Shown here: in pieces, positions 28,830-37,778 of the stretch
Numbering within the stretch: position 1 is the stretch's first letter
Layout of the letters: every line of letters begins with the position of its first letter
Source of the DNA: Azoarcus sp.
GTDB taxonomy: Bacteria > Pseudomonadota > Gammaproteobacteria > Burkholderiales > Rhodocyclaceae
Assembly: GCA_030604735.1 (NCBI GenBank)
Contig: JAUVVG010000002.1
Span: 62,001 to 126,000, forward strand
DNA length: 64,000 nucleotides
Direction: 5' to 3'
The notes under the pieces: model-generated
What the model was told of the DNA's origin: nothing
What the model saw: only the letters and a program-made list of their open reading frames with translations
Database searches by the model: none
Program-made: the position numbers and the translations under genes

Positions 28830-29636
28830 ATGGCGTTCGACCTGTGGTGGCTGAGTTATCTTGCGCTCGGCGCGTTCATCGGGTTTTTCTCGGGACTGCT
28901 GGGCGTGGGCGGCGGCGGCATGATGGTGCCGGTGCTGGCCACGCTGTTCGTCGCCCAGGGTTTTCCGGTCGAGAAGGTGGTGCACCTGGCGCTGGGCACC
29001 TCGATGGCGACCATCGTGATGACCTCGATCGCGAGTCTGCGCGCTCATCATGGCCACGGCGCGGTGCGTTGGGACATCGTCAAGTCGATCACGCCGGGCG
29101 TCGTGCTGGGCACTTTCGCCGCGACCTTTCTCGCGTCCAGGGTGCCCTCCGAGCCTCTGGCCATTTTCTTCGCCTGTTTCATGGCCTATGTGTCGATCCA
29201 GATGCTGGCGAACATCAAGCCCAAGCCTTCGCGCGACTTGCCCGGGCCGGTCGGCATGTCGGCGGTCGGTGGCGGGATCGGGGTCGTCTCGGCGCTGGTC
29301 GCGATCGGCGGCGGCTCGCTGTCGGTCCCGTTCATGACCTGGTGCAACGTCAAGGTCCATCATGCGATCGGCACCTCGGCCGCGATCGGTCTGCCGATCG
29401 CATTGGCCGGCACGGTCGGTTATCTGGTCAATGGCTGGGGCGCGCAAGACATGCCCGAGCTGAGCTTCGGCTTCATCTATCTGCCGGCCTTGGTGCTGGT
29501 CGGCCTGGGCAGTGTTTTCGTCGTGCCGGTCGGCGCCGGGCTGGCGCACAAGCTGCCGGTGGCGACGCTGAAGCGGGTGTTTGCCGGTGCGCTGATGTTG
29601 CTGTGTGCAAAGATGTTGCACACGATTTTCTATTGA
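28830..29636 (+). CDS. TauE/SafE family sulfite exporter-like permease
   Basis: [40 protein letters not shown]; conserved GVGGG and IGGGSLSVPFM motifs. Confidence 0.9.
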   Translation: MAFDLWWLSYLALGAFIGFFSGLLGVGGGGMMVPVLATLFVAQGFPVEKVVHLALGTSMATIVMTSIASLRAHHGHGAVRWDIVKSITPGVVLGTFAATFLASRVPSEPLAIFFACFMAYVSIQMLANIKPKPSRDLPGPVGMSAVGGGIGVVSALVAIGGGSLSVPFMTWCNVKVHHAIGTSAAIGLPIALAGTVGYLVNGWGAQDMPELSFGFIYLPALVLVGLGSVFVVPVGAGLAHKLPVATLKRVFAGALMLLCAKMLHTIFY

Positions 29637-29675
29637 TGAAGCGTCCGAGTTCCGGATTGTGAGAGGTAGTCCAAC

Positions 29676-30293
29676 GTGAGCTGGAATGTCTGGTTGGCCT
29701 TTCTGGTGGCGTCGATCGTGATCGCGGTCAGTCCCGGTCCGGGTGCGGTCTTGAGTATTTCCACCGGCATGCGGCATGGTTATTCGACTGCGATTCGCTC
29801 TATCGCCGGGCTGGAGACCGCCTTGTTGATCCAGTTGGGCGTGGTCGCACTCGGCCTCGGGGCGCTGCTGGCGACGTCCAGTACCGCTTTCATGGTGCTG
29901 AAATTGATCGGAGCCGGCTATCTGGTGTGGCTGGGTATCAAGAAGTGGCGTGCGCCTATCGAGGAAATCGACGAGCGCGCGATCGCATCGCGACCCGGCG
30001 GCGGATTCTTCATGCAAGGCGTGCTGGTGAACCTGACCAATCCGAAGGCACTGGTCTTCATGGTCGCCCTGGTGCCGCAATTCGTGAACCCACAGCTACC
30101 GCAGTGGCCACAGTTCCTGATCATAGGTGTGACCATGGTGGTGATCGACACCATCGTGATGTCCATGTATGCGCTGTTGGCCGGGCGCTGCCGGGCCTGG
30201 TTCCACAGCCCGCGCATGATTGGTTTGCAGAACCGGGTGTTCGGCGGCATGTTCGTGTCGGCCGGTGCCTGGCTGGCTGCCTCCTCTCAATAG
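29676..30293 (+). CDS. LysE/RhtB family amino-acid exporter
   Basis: 205 aa; VSPGPGAVLSISTGMRHG, GAGYLVWLGIKKWR, GVLVNLTNPKALVFMVALVPQFV. Confidence 0.92.
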   Translation: MSWNVWLAFLVASIVIAVSPGPGAVLSISTGMRHGYSTAIRSIAGLETALLIQLGVVALGLGALLATSSTAFMVLKLIGAGYLVWLGIKKWRAPIEEIDERAIASRPGGGFFMQGVLVNLTNPKALVFMVALVPQFVNPQLPQWPQFLIIGVTMVVIDTIVMSMYALLAGRCRAWFHSPRMIGLQNRVFGGMFVSAGAWLAASSQ

Positions 30294-30449
30294 CGAGATC
30301 GGTGCCTCTCGAGCAATCGTTCCGCAATCCGTCGCTTTCATTTGCGAACGTCGCGGTCGCCGGGCTCGGCGATCTGAACGCTCACATCGATTGCACGGCT
30401 CGCAGCCGGCGCGGTGTGCGCCTGGTCAACTCCCGTGGCTGGCGGTGGT

Positions 30450-31385
30450 TCAGTCCGCGGTGGCCAGGCCGGCCATGATCTGGCCTAGGTTGTGGCGCAT
30501 CATCGCGACATAAGTCGGGGCCGGGCCGTCCGCGGCCGACAAGGCATCCGAGTAAAGTTTGCCCCCCAGCTTCGCGCCGCTTTCGCGGGCGATGCGTTCC
30601 ACCAGGCGGGGGTCGCTGATGTTCTCGACGAAGATGACCGGTACGTTCTCGCGGCGTAGCTGCCTGATCAGGCGCGCGATGCCGGCGGCCGAGGGCTCGG
30701 ATTCATAGCTGATGCCGGCGGCGGCGATCACGGTCATGCCGTAGGCCTTGCCGAAGTAGGCGAAGGCGTCGTGCGAAGTCACCAGCTTGCGGCGTGAAAG
30801 CGGGAGCATCGACAGCGAGCTGCGGATCTCGGCGTCGAGCTCCACCAGGGTCCGGTCGTATTCCTCGGCGCGCAGGCGATAAGCCTCGGCCTTGCCGGGG
30901 TCGGCGGCCGCGAGCGCAGCGGCGATATTGCGGGCATAGATCCGGGCGTTGCCGACGTTCTGCCAGGCATGCGGATCCAGCGCGCCGTGGTCGTGTCCGT
31001 GCTGATGGCCATGAGTGTGATCGTGTCCGGCTTCATTCTCGAGCGTGGCGACGCCCTCGCTCGCGATCACGAGCCGGGTCGGGCCGGCCGACGCGGCGAG
31101 CCGTTCTATCCAGGTGTCGAAACCGAGACCGTTGGCGAACACCAGTCGGGCCTGACCGAGCAGACGGGCATCGGACGGGCGGGGCTGGTAGCCGTGTGCA
31201 TCCTCGTCCGGGCCGATCAGGGTGGTGACCGCGACATCGTCACCACCGATGTGGCGGACGATGTCGGCGAGCAGGCTGAAACTGGCGACGACCGGCAGTG
31301 GTTCGGCGCGGGCGGCGAACGAGGCCGGACCGAGAGACAGTGTCGTCATCAGCAGGAGCAGTTTGGCGAGATTCTTCAGCGTCAT
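30450..31385 (-). CDS. znuA: Zinc ABC transporter substrate-binding protein
   Basis: PVVASFSLLADIVRHIGGDDVAVTTLIGPDEDAHGYQP; His-rich loop HDHTHGHQHGHDHGALDPHAW; FVENISDPRLVERIARESGAKLGGKLYSDAL. Confidence 0.93.
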   Translation of the reverse strand: MTLKNLAKLLLLMTTLSLGPASFAARAEPLPVVASFSLLADIVRHIGGDDVAVTTLIGPDEDAHGYQPRPSDARLLGQARLVFANGLGFDTWIERLAASAGPTRLVIASEGVATLENEAGHDHTHGHQHGHDHGALDPHAWQNVGNARIYARNIAAALAAADPGKAEAYRLRAEEYDRTLVELDAEIRSSLSMLPLSRRKLVTSHDAFAYFGKAYGMTVIAAAGISYESEPSAAGIARLIRQLRRENVPVIFVENISDPRLVERIARESGAKLGGKLYSDALSAADGPAPTYVAMMRHNLGQIMAGLATAD

Positions 31386-32206
31386 GATTCGAGGTGTGGC
31401 AGTCGATAGAGTCTGGCGCCGAACAGGCCGCCCGGCGCGAGGAACAGTGAAACAAGGTAGGCGATGCCGGCGCTGAACACGATCGCCGGTCCGGCCGGCA
31501 CATCCGCATGAAAGGAGCTGAGTAGCCCGACCACACCACTGCCGAAGGCGATCGCGACCGCGAGCGCGAGCATCGCCGTCAGACGTCGTGCCCACAGCCT
31601 GGCCGAAGCTGCGGGCAGGATCATGATGCCGACCGCCATCAGCGTGCCGAGCGCGTGAAAGCCGCTGACCAGGTTGAGCACGACCAGGATCAGAAAGCCG
31701 TAATGCGCGACCGGACTGAGCCGGCTGACCCCGCGCAGATAGGACGGGTCGAAGCATTCGAGCACCAAGGGCCGGTAGAGCAGGGCGAGTGCGAACAGGG
31801 TCAGTGTGGTGATGCCGGCGATCAGCAGCAGGGAGTTGTCGTCCAGACCCAGCACCGAGCCGAACAGCACATGCAGCAAGTCGAGGTTGCGCCCGCGCAG
31901 GGAGACAATCAGCACCCCGGCGGCGAGCGACATCAGGTAGAAGGCGGCCAGGCTGGCGTCTTCCTTCAGGATGGACGACCGTGCGACCAGACCGGCCGCC
32001 ATCGCCACGACCACGCCGGCAACGATGCCGCCCACCGTCATCGCGCCCAGCGACAGGCCGAAGGCCAGATAGCCCAGGGCCGCGCCGGGCAGGATGGCGT
32101 GCGACATCGCGTCGCCCATCAGGCTCATCCGCCGCAGCAGCAGAAAAAGGCCGATCGGCGTGGCACCCAGCGCCAGCGCGAGACAGCCCGCCAGCGCCCG
32201 ACGCAT
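31382..32206 (-). CDS. znuB: Zinc ABC transporter permease
   Basis: MRRALAGCLALALGATPIGLFLLLRRMSLMGDAMSHAILPGAALGYLAFGLS. Homology likely extends upstream to ~32251 through a non-ATG start (see finding). Confidence 0.92.
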   Translation of the reverse strand: MRRALAGCLALALGATPIGLFLLLRRMSLMGDAMSHAILPGAALGYLAFGLSLGAMTVGGIVAGVVVAMAAGLVARSSILKEDASLAAFYLMSLAAGVLIVSLRGRNLDLLHVLFGSVLGLDDNSLLLIAGITTLTLFALALLYRPLVLECFDPSYLRGVSRLSPVAHYGFLILVVLNLVSGFHALGTLMAVGIMILPAASARLWARRLTAMLALAVAIAFGSGVVGLLSSFHADVPAGPAIVFSAGIAYLVSLFLAPGGLFGARLYRLPHLES

Positions 32207-32247
32207 GAACTCGAACTCGAAGAAGGGGCCGATCAGCCCCTCCAGGA

Positions 32248-33015
32248 TCAGACCGCCTCCTGTTCTGGGTGCCGATGGCAGACCGGCGCGTCCTCGTCGA
32301 AGGTCTCGGTGACGGCGCGGGCCCGGGCGAGCCGCTCTGCGGTGAGGACCTCCGGAGTCGGGCCGTAAGCGATCACTTCCCGCGCCAGCAGCAGACAATC
32401 CGGAAAATAACGCCGGATCCGTTCCAGATCGTGGAGTACCGCGAGAATAGTCCGCCCCTGGGCATGCCAGTCCAGGATGAGCGCGATCAGGTCGTCGGTG
32501 GTGCGGCTGTCGATCGCGTTGAAAGGCTCGTCGAGCAGCAGCAACTCGCAATCCTGCAAAATCAGCCGCGCGAAGCGTGCCCGCTGGAGTTGCCCGCCCG
32601 AGAGGGTGCCTATCGGTCTGTGCTCCAGGCCGGTCAGGCCGACCTGTTCGATCGTGGCCTTGACCTCGTCACGCTGGCTGCGGCTGAGTCCGCCAAATCC
32701 GCCGACCCGGCGCCACAGCCCCATCGCGACCATGTCGAATACGCTGACCGGGAAGCTGGTGTCGATCTCGCTTTGCTGCGGCAGGTAGGCGATCCGCTCA
32801 TGTGCTACGGCCAGGCGGAACTCGCCCTGTAGCGGGCGGTTCTCTCCGATCAAGGCTTTCAGCAGCGTCGATTTGCCGGCTCCATTCGGCCCGGCGACGG
32901 CGACCAGCGCCCCGCGGGGGATCGCGCCATGCAGGTGATGGACCGCCGGGTGCCGATCGTAGCCAAGGGTGAGATTGCGGAACTGGATCGCCAGCGTCGT
33001 TTCGGCCTGTTTCAT
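32248..33015 (-). CDS. znuC: Zinc ABC transporter ATP-binding protein
   Basis: GPNGAGKSTLLKALIG, LSGGQLQRARFARLILQDCELLLLDEPFNAID; starts at MKQAETTLAIQFRNL. Confidence 0.92.
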   Translation of the reverse strand: MKQAETTLAIQFRNLTLGYDRHPAVHHLHGAIPRGALVAVAGPNGAGKSTLLKALIGENRPLQGEFRLAVAHERIAYLPQQSEIDTSFPVSVFDMVAMGLWRRVGGFGGLSRSQRDEVKATIEQVGLTGLEHRPIGTLSGGQLQRARFARLILQDCELLLLDEPFNAIDSRTTDDLIALILDWHAQGRTILAVLHDLERIRRYFPDCLLLAREVIAYGPTPEVLTAERLARARAVTETFDEDAPVCHRHPEQEAV

Positions 33016-33164
33016 GACAGCGCCCAGGCAACGGTGAGCCACAGCGCCGTGGCTGCGATAAAGGCGATCAGCACGCGATGTCCGATGCCGCCAGTGAGCG
33101 CCGAGAGGTGGGTCTTGAGGCGGGCAGCGGGTGTCGGGTGCGATGGATGATGATGCGAAGGCAT
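33012..33164 (-). CDS. Small His-rich single-TM protein overlapping the znuC start
   Basis: Reverse-strand translation MPSHHHPSHPTPAARLKTHLSALTGGIGHRVLIAFIATAALWLTVAWALS*; its TGA overlaps the znuC ATG (ATGA). Below the ORF track cutoff. Confidence 0.55.
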   Translation of the reverse strand: MPSHHHPSHPTPAARLKTHLSALTGGIGHRVLIAFIAATALWLTVAWALS

Positions 33165-33262
33165 CGTGTTCGATTCCGTTCGGTGAGCTGCTGTCTCGGG
33201 ACAGCCCCGGCCGGTGCGCGATGACCGGGTGAGCCAGGACGGCAGCTTCGTGTTTGTGTTTG

Positions 33263-33285
33263 AGAATGCAACATTGTAGCATTCT
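33263..33285. promoter_or_regulatory. Candidate Zur box between divergent zinc operons
   Basis: AGAATGC-AACATTGTA-GCATTCT, palindrome with perfect 7-bp arms in the znuC/ZrgA-like divergent promoter. Confidence 0.7.
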
Positions 33286-33365
33286 GCCCGGATGTGTCGA
33301 ACGAAGTGGCTGCGTAAGGACGCACGATTCGACGCGACGAGAATGACCTGATGCAGGAGTGATGG

Positions 33366-34181
33366 ATGATTGCCTTGACTGGATTGTTAGCCCCGACTCG
33401 CCAGCGCCGTGCGTTTGGGGTTCGCCCTTTGCTGGCCTGTGCGACGCTTGCGACCGCGATGTCCGCCGGCGCGCAGCAGCACGCCCATGAGCATGGCGTC
33501 GCCGACCTGCGGGTGGCCATCGACGGATCGACCTTGCTGATCGAGTTCGAGAGCCCGCTGGACAACTTGGTCGGCTTCGAGCATGCGCCGCGGGACGAGG
33601 CCCAGTTCGAGGCCCTGCACCGTCTCGGCTATGTGCTGCGTGGCCACGAGGGCCTCTTTGGGTTGCCTCAGGCGGCGAACTGCGTGCTGACAGACCTGCA
33701 GATCGAGTCGCCGTATTCTCTGCACCATGGTCACGATCATGAGCACGGCCATGATCACCCCAGCGAACACGGTCACCACGAACACCATGATCACGGCAAT
33801 ACTGCCAGCCAGCAACCCGATCAGGCTGAAGCGAGGTCCGAGGCGCACGACCATGGGCATGACCACAAGCACGCCGAGATGCACGACCACGACCACGATC
33901 ACAAGCATGAGGACAAACATGATCGAACGCACGATCATGGTCACGCCGCGGGCGGGGCGCATGCGCATCATGCCGGTGCCGAGTCGGCGCAGGGTCATGA
34001 TCATGCCGACCTTTACGCGGTGTACCAGTTCGAGTGCGAGGCGCCGGCTGCCCTCGACCGGATCGATGTGAATCTGGGCGAGGCCTTCCTGCGCATTCAG
34101 ACGATCCGGGCTGCGACCGCCTCCCAGCGCGGGCAGAGCGCGGTCCGGCTCGATCGTCAGGCGCGTGAATTGAAGTTGTGA
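33366..34181 (+). CDS. ZrgA-family (DUF2796) zinc uptake-associated protein, His-rich
   Basis: 271 aa; HEHGVADLRVAIDGSTLLIEFESPLDNLVGFEHAP; long His/Asp-rich stretch; C-terminal YQFECEAPAALDRIDVNL...FLRIQTIRA. Confidence 0.88.
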   Translation: MIALTGLLAPTRQRRAFGVRPLLACATLATAMSAGAQQHAHEHGVADLRVAIDGSTLLIEFESPLDNLVGFEHAPRDEAQFEALHRLGYVLRGHEGLFGLPQAANCVLTDLQIESPYSLHHGHDHEHGHDHPSEHGHHEHHDHGNTASQQPDQAEARSEAHDHGHDHKHAEMHDHDHDHKHEDKHDRTHDHGHAAGGAHAHHAGAESAQGHDHADLYAVYQFECEAPAALDRIDVNLGEAFLRIQTIRAATASQRGQSAVRLDRQARELKL

Positions 34182-34275
34182 TGCACGGCCGCGACCGGCC
34201 TCGGTCCCCGTCTCACCGACCATCCCAGTGCCGCAGCCACAAGCGCTTCCGGCCGTGGAGCCCGGACGGGCGACG

Positions 34276-34992
34276 ATGACGATCGTATCCCGCCCGGCTG
34301 CCGTGCACCTTCACGGCGTCCGTTTCGCTTGGTCGACAAAGGGGCCGGACTGTCTCGATGTGCCTGATTTCCGGGTCGAGGCGGGCGAGCGTATCTTCAT
34401 CCAGGGACCGAGCGGCAGCGGTAAATCGACCTTGCTGTCGCTGATCGCCGGGGTGATCTCGCCGCAGCAAGGCCGGGTCGAGGTGCTGGGGCAGGATCTG
34501 GACTTGCTTCGCTCGGCAGCACGTGATCGTTTTCGTGCCCTTCATGTCGGCTTCATCTTCCAGTTGTTCAACCTGATCCCGTACTTGTCCGCGCTGGACA
34601 ACATCCTGCTGCCGTGCCGTTTCGCGCCAGCCAGGGCGGCGCGGCTCGCGGGTCCGCCCAGGGATGAGGCGGTGCGGCTCGCCACCCGGCTCGACCTCGA
34701 TGCAGACCTGCTCGTGCGCCCGGCCTCCGATTTGTCGGTCGGGCAGCAGCAGCGGGTCGCGGCGGCGCGCGCGCTGATCGGGCGGCCTGGTGTGGTGATC
34801 GCCGACGAACCTACCTCGGCGCTGGACGCCGATCGTCAGCGCGCCTTTCTGGATTTGCTGCTTGGCGAATGTGCCGACGCCGGTGCTGCGCTGCTCTTCG
34901 TCAGCCATGACGACAGGCTGCAGGGCCGGTTCGATCGCGCGATCCGCTTGCACGACATCAACCGGGCCGCGAGCGGAGGGGGGGGCGCATGA
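34276..34992 (+). CDS. ABC transporter ATP-binding protein (LolD/MacB-like)
   Basis: [55 protein letters not shown]. Confidence 0.9.
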   Translation: MTIVSRPAAVHLHGVRFAWSTKGPDCLDVPDFRVEAGERIFIQGPSGSGKSTLLSLIAGVISPQQGRVEVLGQDLDLLRSAARDRFRALHVGFIFQLFNLIPYLSALDNILLPCRFAPARAARLAGPPRDEAVRLATRLDLDADLLVRPASDLSVGQQQRVAAARALIGRPGVVIADEPTSALDADRQRAFLDLLLGECADAGAALLFVSHDDRLQGRFDRAIRLHDINRAASGGGGA

Positions 34993-36251
34993 CCCCGCTG
35001 TGGCATCTCACCTGGCGCAGTATCGCCAACCGGCGCATGACGGTCGCGTTGACCGCGCTTGCGGTGGCGCTGGCCGTCGCGATGCTGCTAGGGGTCGAGC
35101 GCCTGCGCCACGACGCCCGGGCTGGCTTTGCACAGACCATCTCCGGCACCGATCTGGTCGTGGGCGCGCGGAGCGGCCCAGTCCAGTTGCTGCTGTATTC
35201 GGTGTTCCACATCGGGGATGCGACCAACAACGTGTCATGGGACAGCATCCGCCAGATCGCCGAGCATCCTCAGGTCGAATGGCTGGTGCCGATCTCGCTT
35301 GGCGACACCCATCGCGGCTTCCGCGTGGTGGGGACCACCCCCGAATTCTTCGCCCGTTATCGTTACGGGCGTGATCGTGCGCTCGTGTTCTCGGACGGTC
35401 GACCCTTCGACGATGTGTTCGACGCCGTGGTCGGCGCCGAAGTCGCGGCACGCTTCGGATATCGAGCCGGTGACGCGATCGTGGTCAGCCATGGCGCGGG
35501 CGACGTGAGCTTCGCCGACCATGACGACAAGCCCTTCCGCATCGTCGGCATCCTCGCCCGTACCGGCACGCCGGTCGACCGCTCGGTGCTGGTCGGCCTC
35601 GAGGCGATCGAGGCCATTCATCTGGACTGGCGCGGTGGCGCACGCATGCCCGGGGTCACCATCCCGGCCGAACAGGTGCAGCGCTTCGACCTGACCCCCA
35701 AGGAAGTCACCGCCGCGCTGGTCGGGCTCAGTTCGCGGGTGGCCGTGTTCCGGGTCCAGCGCTTCGTCAACAGCTTTCCGGACGAACCCTTGCTCGCGAT
35801 TCTTCCCGGTGCAACCCTGCAGCAGTTGTGGGGTCTGATTGGCATCGCCGAAAAGGCCTTGCTGGCCGTGTCGGCGCTGGTGGTGCTGGTCGGCCTGGCC
35901 GGCTTGATCGCGGTGGTGGTGGCCAGTCTGGGTGAGCGCAGGCGGGAACTCGCGATCCTGCGCGCAATGGGTGCGAGCCCACTCCAGGTGTTTGCCTTGC
36001 TGGCGATGGAGAGCCTGATGATCAGCCTGATCGGTTGCCTGGCCGGCTTGTCCATGGTGCAAGGCCTGGCCTGGCTTGTCGGTCCGTGGCTGGAAGCGCA
36101 TCATGGGCTGCTCCTCAGCGCCGGTCTGCCCACCGCAGGGGAGTGGCGTCTGCTTGGCGGGGTGGTCTTCGCCGCGTTCCTGGCCAGCCTGGTGCCAGGC
36201 TTGCGTGCTTACCGCTACTCTCTCGCCGACGGCATGACAATCAGGATTTGA
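34989..36251 (+). CDS. FtsX-like ABC transporter permease
   Basis: 420 aa; N-terminal TM plus MacB-PCD-like domain; VVASLGERRRELAILRAMGASPLQVFALLAMESLMISLIG. Confidence 0.9.
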   Translation: MTPLWHLTWRSIANRRMTVALTALAVALAVAMLLGVERLRHDARAGFAQTISGTDLVVGARSGPVQLLLYSVFHIGDATNNVSWDSIRQIAEHPQVEWLVPISLGDTHRGFRVVGTTPEFFARYRYGRDRALVFSDGRPFDDVFDAVVGAEVAARFGYRAGDAIVVSHGAGDVSFADHDDKPFRIVGILARTGTPVDRSVLVGLEAIEAIHLDWRGGARMPGVTIPAEQVQRFDLTPKEVTAALVGLSSRVAVFRVQRFVNSFPDEPLLAILPGATLQQLWGLIGIAEKALLAVSALVVLVGLAGLIAVVVASLGERRRELAILRAMGASPLQVFALLAMESLMISLIGCLAGLSMVQGLAWLVGPWLEAHHGLLLSAGLPTAGEWRLLGGVVFAAFLASLVPGLRAYRYSLADGMTIRI

Positions 36252-36253
36252 GA

Positions 36254-36898
36254 ATGAATGATTCAAGAAACAACGGAAAGGGCTGGATTGCGATCATCGC
36301 GTCGGCCTTGCTGGCGACAATGGTGATTGCCACCCCCGCGGTCGCGCAATCGACCGATGGCAACGAAGCCTTCCAGATAGGCGACCGCCTCGCCGGTGGC
36401 GATGGGGGCGGCAGCGACGGTTTCAACGAGATCAGCTGGGACGACCTGATCCCGCCCGACTGGTTGCCGGAGGACTTGTTCCAGAGCATGTTCGATGACG
36501 TCAATATGGACACCATCGACGATTACGATCCTCGTGCCATGGAAATCATGGAGAAGATACGCAAGGTGTGGGATGAAGCGCCGGTGGTCGAGTCGCTCAA
36601 CGGCAAGCGTATCCGCATACCCGGCTTCGTCGTGCCGCTGGAGGGTGACGGCGAATCCATCCATGAATTCCTGCTGGTGCCGTATTTCGGCGCCTGCATT
36701 CATGTCCCGCCACCGCCTGCCAACCAGCTGATCCATGTCATGCCGGACAAGGAGATCCCGGCGCGCTGGAACATGGTGCCGGTCTGGGTCAGCGGCGTAC
36801 TGACCGTCGCTCGTTTCAATTCCGACATGGGCTCGGCCGGGTATCAGCTGCGCGGGATAGAGGTCGAGGAGTACAAGGACGAGCGGCCGGATCGGTGA
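36254..36898 (+). CDS. DUF3299 family exported protein
   Basis: MNDSRNNGKGWIAIIASALLATMVIATPAVAQ; LNGKRIRIPGFVVPLEGDGESIHEFLLVPYFGACIHVPPPPANQLIHV. Confidence 0.87.
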   Translation: MNDSRNNGKGWIAIIASALLATMVIATPAVAQSTDGNEAFQIGDRLAGGDGGGSDGFNEISWDDLIPPDWLPEDLFQSMFDDVNMDTIDDYDPRAMEIMEKIRKVWDEAPVVESLNGKRIRIPGFVVPLEGDGESIHEFLLVPYFGACIHVPPPPANQLIHVMPDKEIPARWNMVPVWVSGVLTVARFNSDMGSAGYQLRGIEVEEYKDERPDR

Positions 36899-37017
36899 GC
36901 CAGATAGACAGCGGTCGGTCTGGCGGGAAGGCTTGGGTCAGGACCGGCATCGATGACCCTAACGGTCATGGAGTCAGACCACCCCAGATCATCAAAGCCG
37001 CCATGACCGTTTTCCTT

Positions 37018-37060
37018 ACCCCCGGCCCCTCTGCCGCAAGCAGGAGAGGGAGCCTGGTGA
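37018..37060. repeat. REP-like intergenic palindrome
   Basis: acccccggcccctctgccgcaagcaggagagggagcctggtga; imperfect hairpin of the CCCTCTCCCGCAAGCGGGAGAGGG type. Confidence 0.45.
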
Positions 37061-37172
37061 GTCGCCGAGGTGACTTTCGCTCAATCATGAAGGTTTGAAT
37101 CATGACCTGGCCGGGGTGAGCGCGAGTTGCAATTCGTGCGAAAGACCGCTGTGATCCGGTTCTTTCAGTCGC

Positions 37173-37541
37173 TTACGGCACAATCAAGCCAGAGAGTTCC
37201 CGCTCGAGCAAGCTCGCGTCGCCGAGGTTGAGTTCGAGCAAGCGCCGCAAATGGGTGATGCTGTCCAGATCGATATCCAGGCAGGCCAGGCCGATGTGGG
37301 TTGCCTCCAGATGGGCGACTCGGCAAGTCATCGTGACTTGGGTCTGGCCGTCGTCCAGTGGAAGGCTCAATTCGACCTTTTCATCGAGCTTTGGATGCGC
37401 TGAACCTGCTCCCATGCTCACCAGCGCTCCCTTCAGCGAGAGGTCCAGCACTTCGCAGGATGCCTGTGCATCGTGCGTCCTCAACAAGGCGGTGCCGACG
37501 AAATGCACCCGGGAAAAATGTCTTCTTTGCGGGTCGGCCAT
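37173..37541 (-). CDS. PilZ-domain protein (c-di-GMP effector candidate)
   Basis: 122 aa; RRHFSRVHFVGTALL...CEVLDLSLKGALV...LACLDIDLDSITHLRRLLELN. Confidence 0.85.
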   Translation of the reverse strand: MADPQRRHFSRVHFVGTALLRTHDAQASCEVLDLSLKGALVSMGAGSAHPKLDEKVELSLPLDDGQTQVTMTCRVAHLEATHIGLACLDIDLDSITHLRRLLELNLGDASLLERELSGLIVP

Positions 37542-37778
37542 TTAACCCTCCAGTGAGTGTGACCAAATTACTTGCGGTATGAAGCAATTTCGTTGATTCT
37601 CGCTGTTCTTTCATGTCAAGCATAGCACCCGGCGCCGATCTGCTGCGATAGGTTGGCATGGTCGGCCGGCAGCTTGCATAGAAGGCTTGTTTCTTTATGT
37701 TGCATTGATTGTCCGTCAGGGTGTCTTCCATTCGCGACGAATGCGACGATGTTCAGCGTATGACCACGGAGTTCCGCC

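Noticed and set aside
28677-30080. 467-aa minus-strand ORF opposite the TauE and LysE genes
   Set aside because: His/Arg/Gln-rich antisense shadow ORF spanning two genes and the terminator.
33387-34223. 278-aa minus-strand ORF opposite the DUF2796 gene
   Set aside because: Antisense of the His-rich coding region; composition (V/M/L-rich) is the mirror of His/Asp codons and it overlaps a well supported gene.
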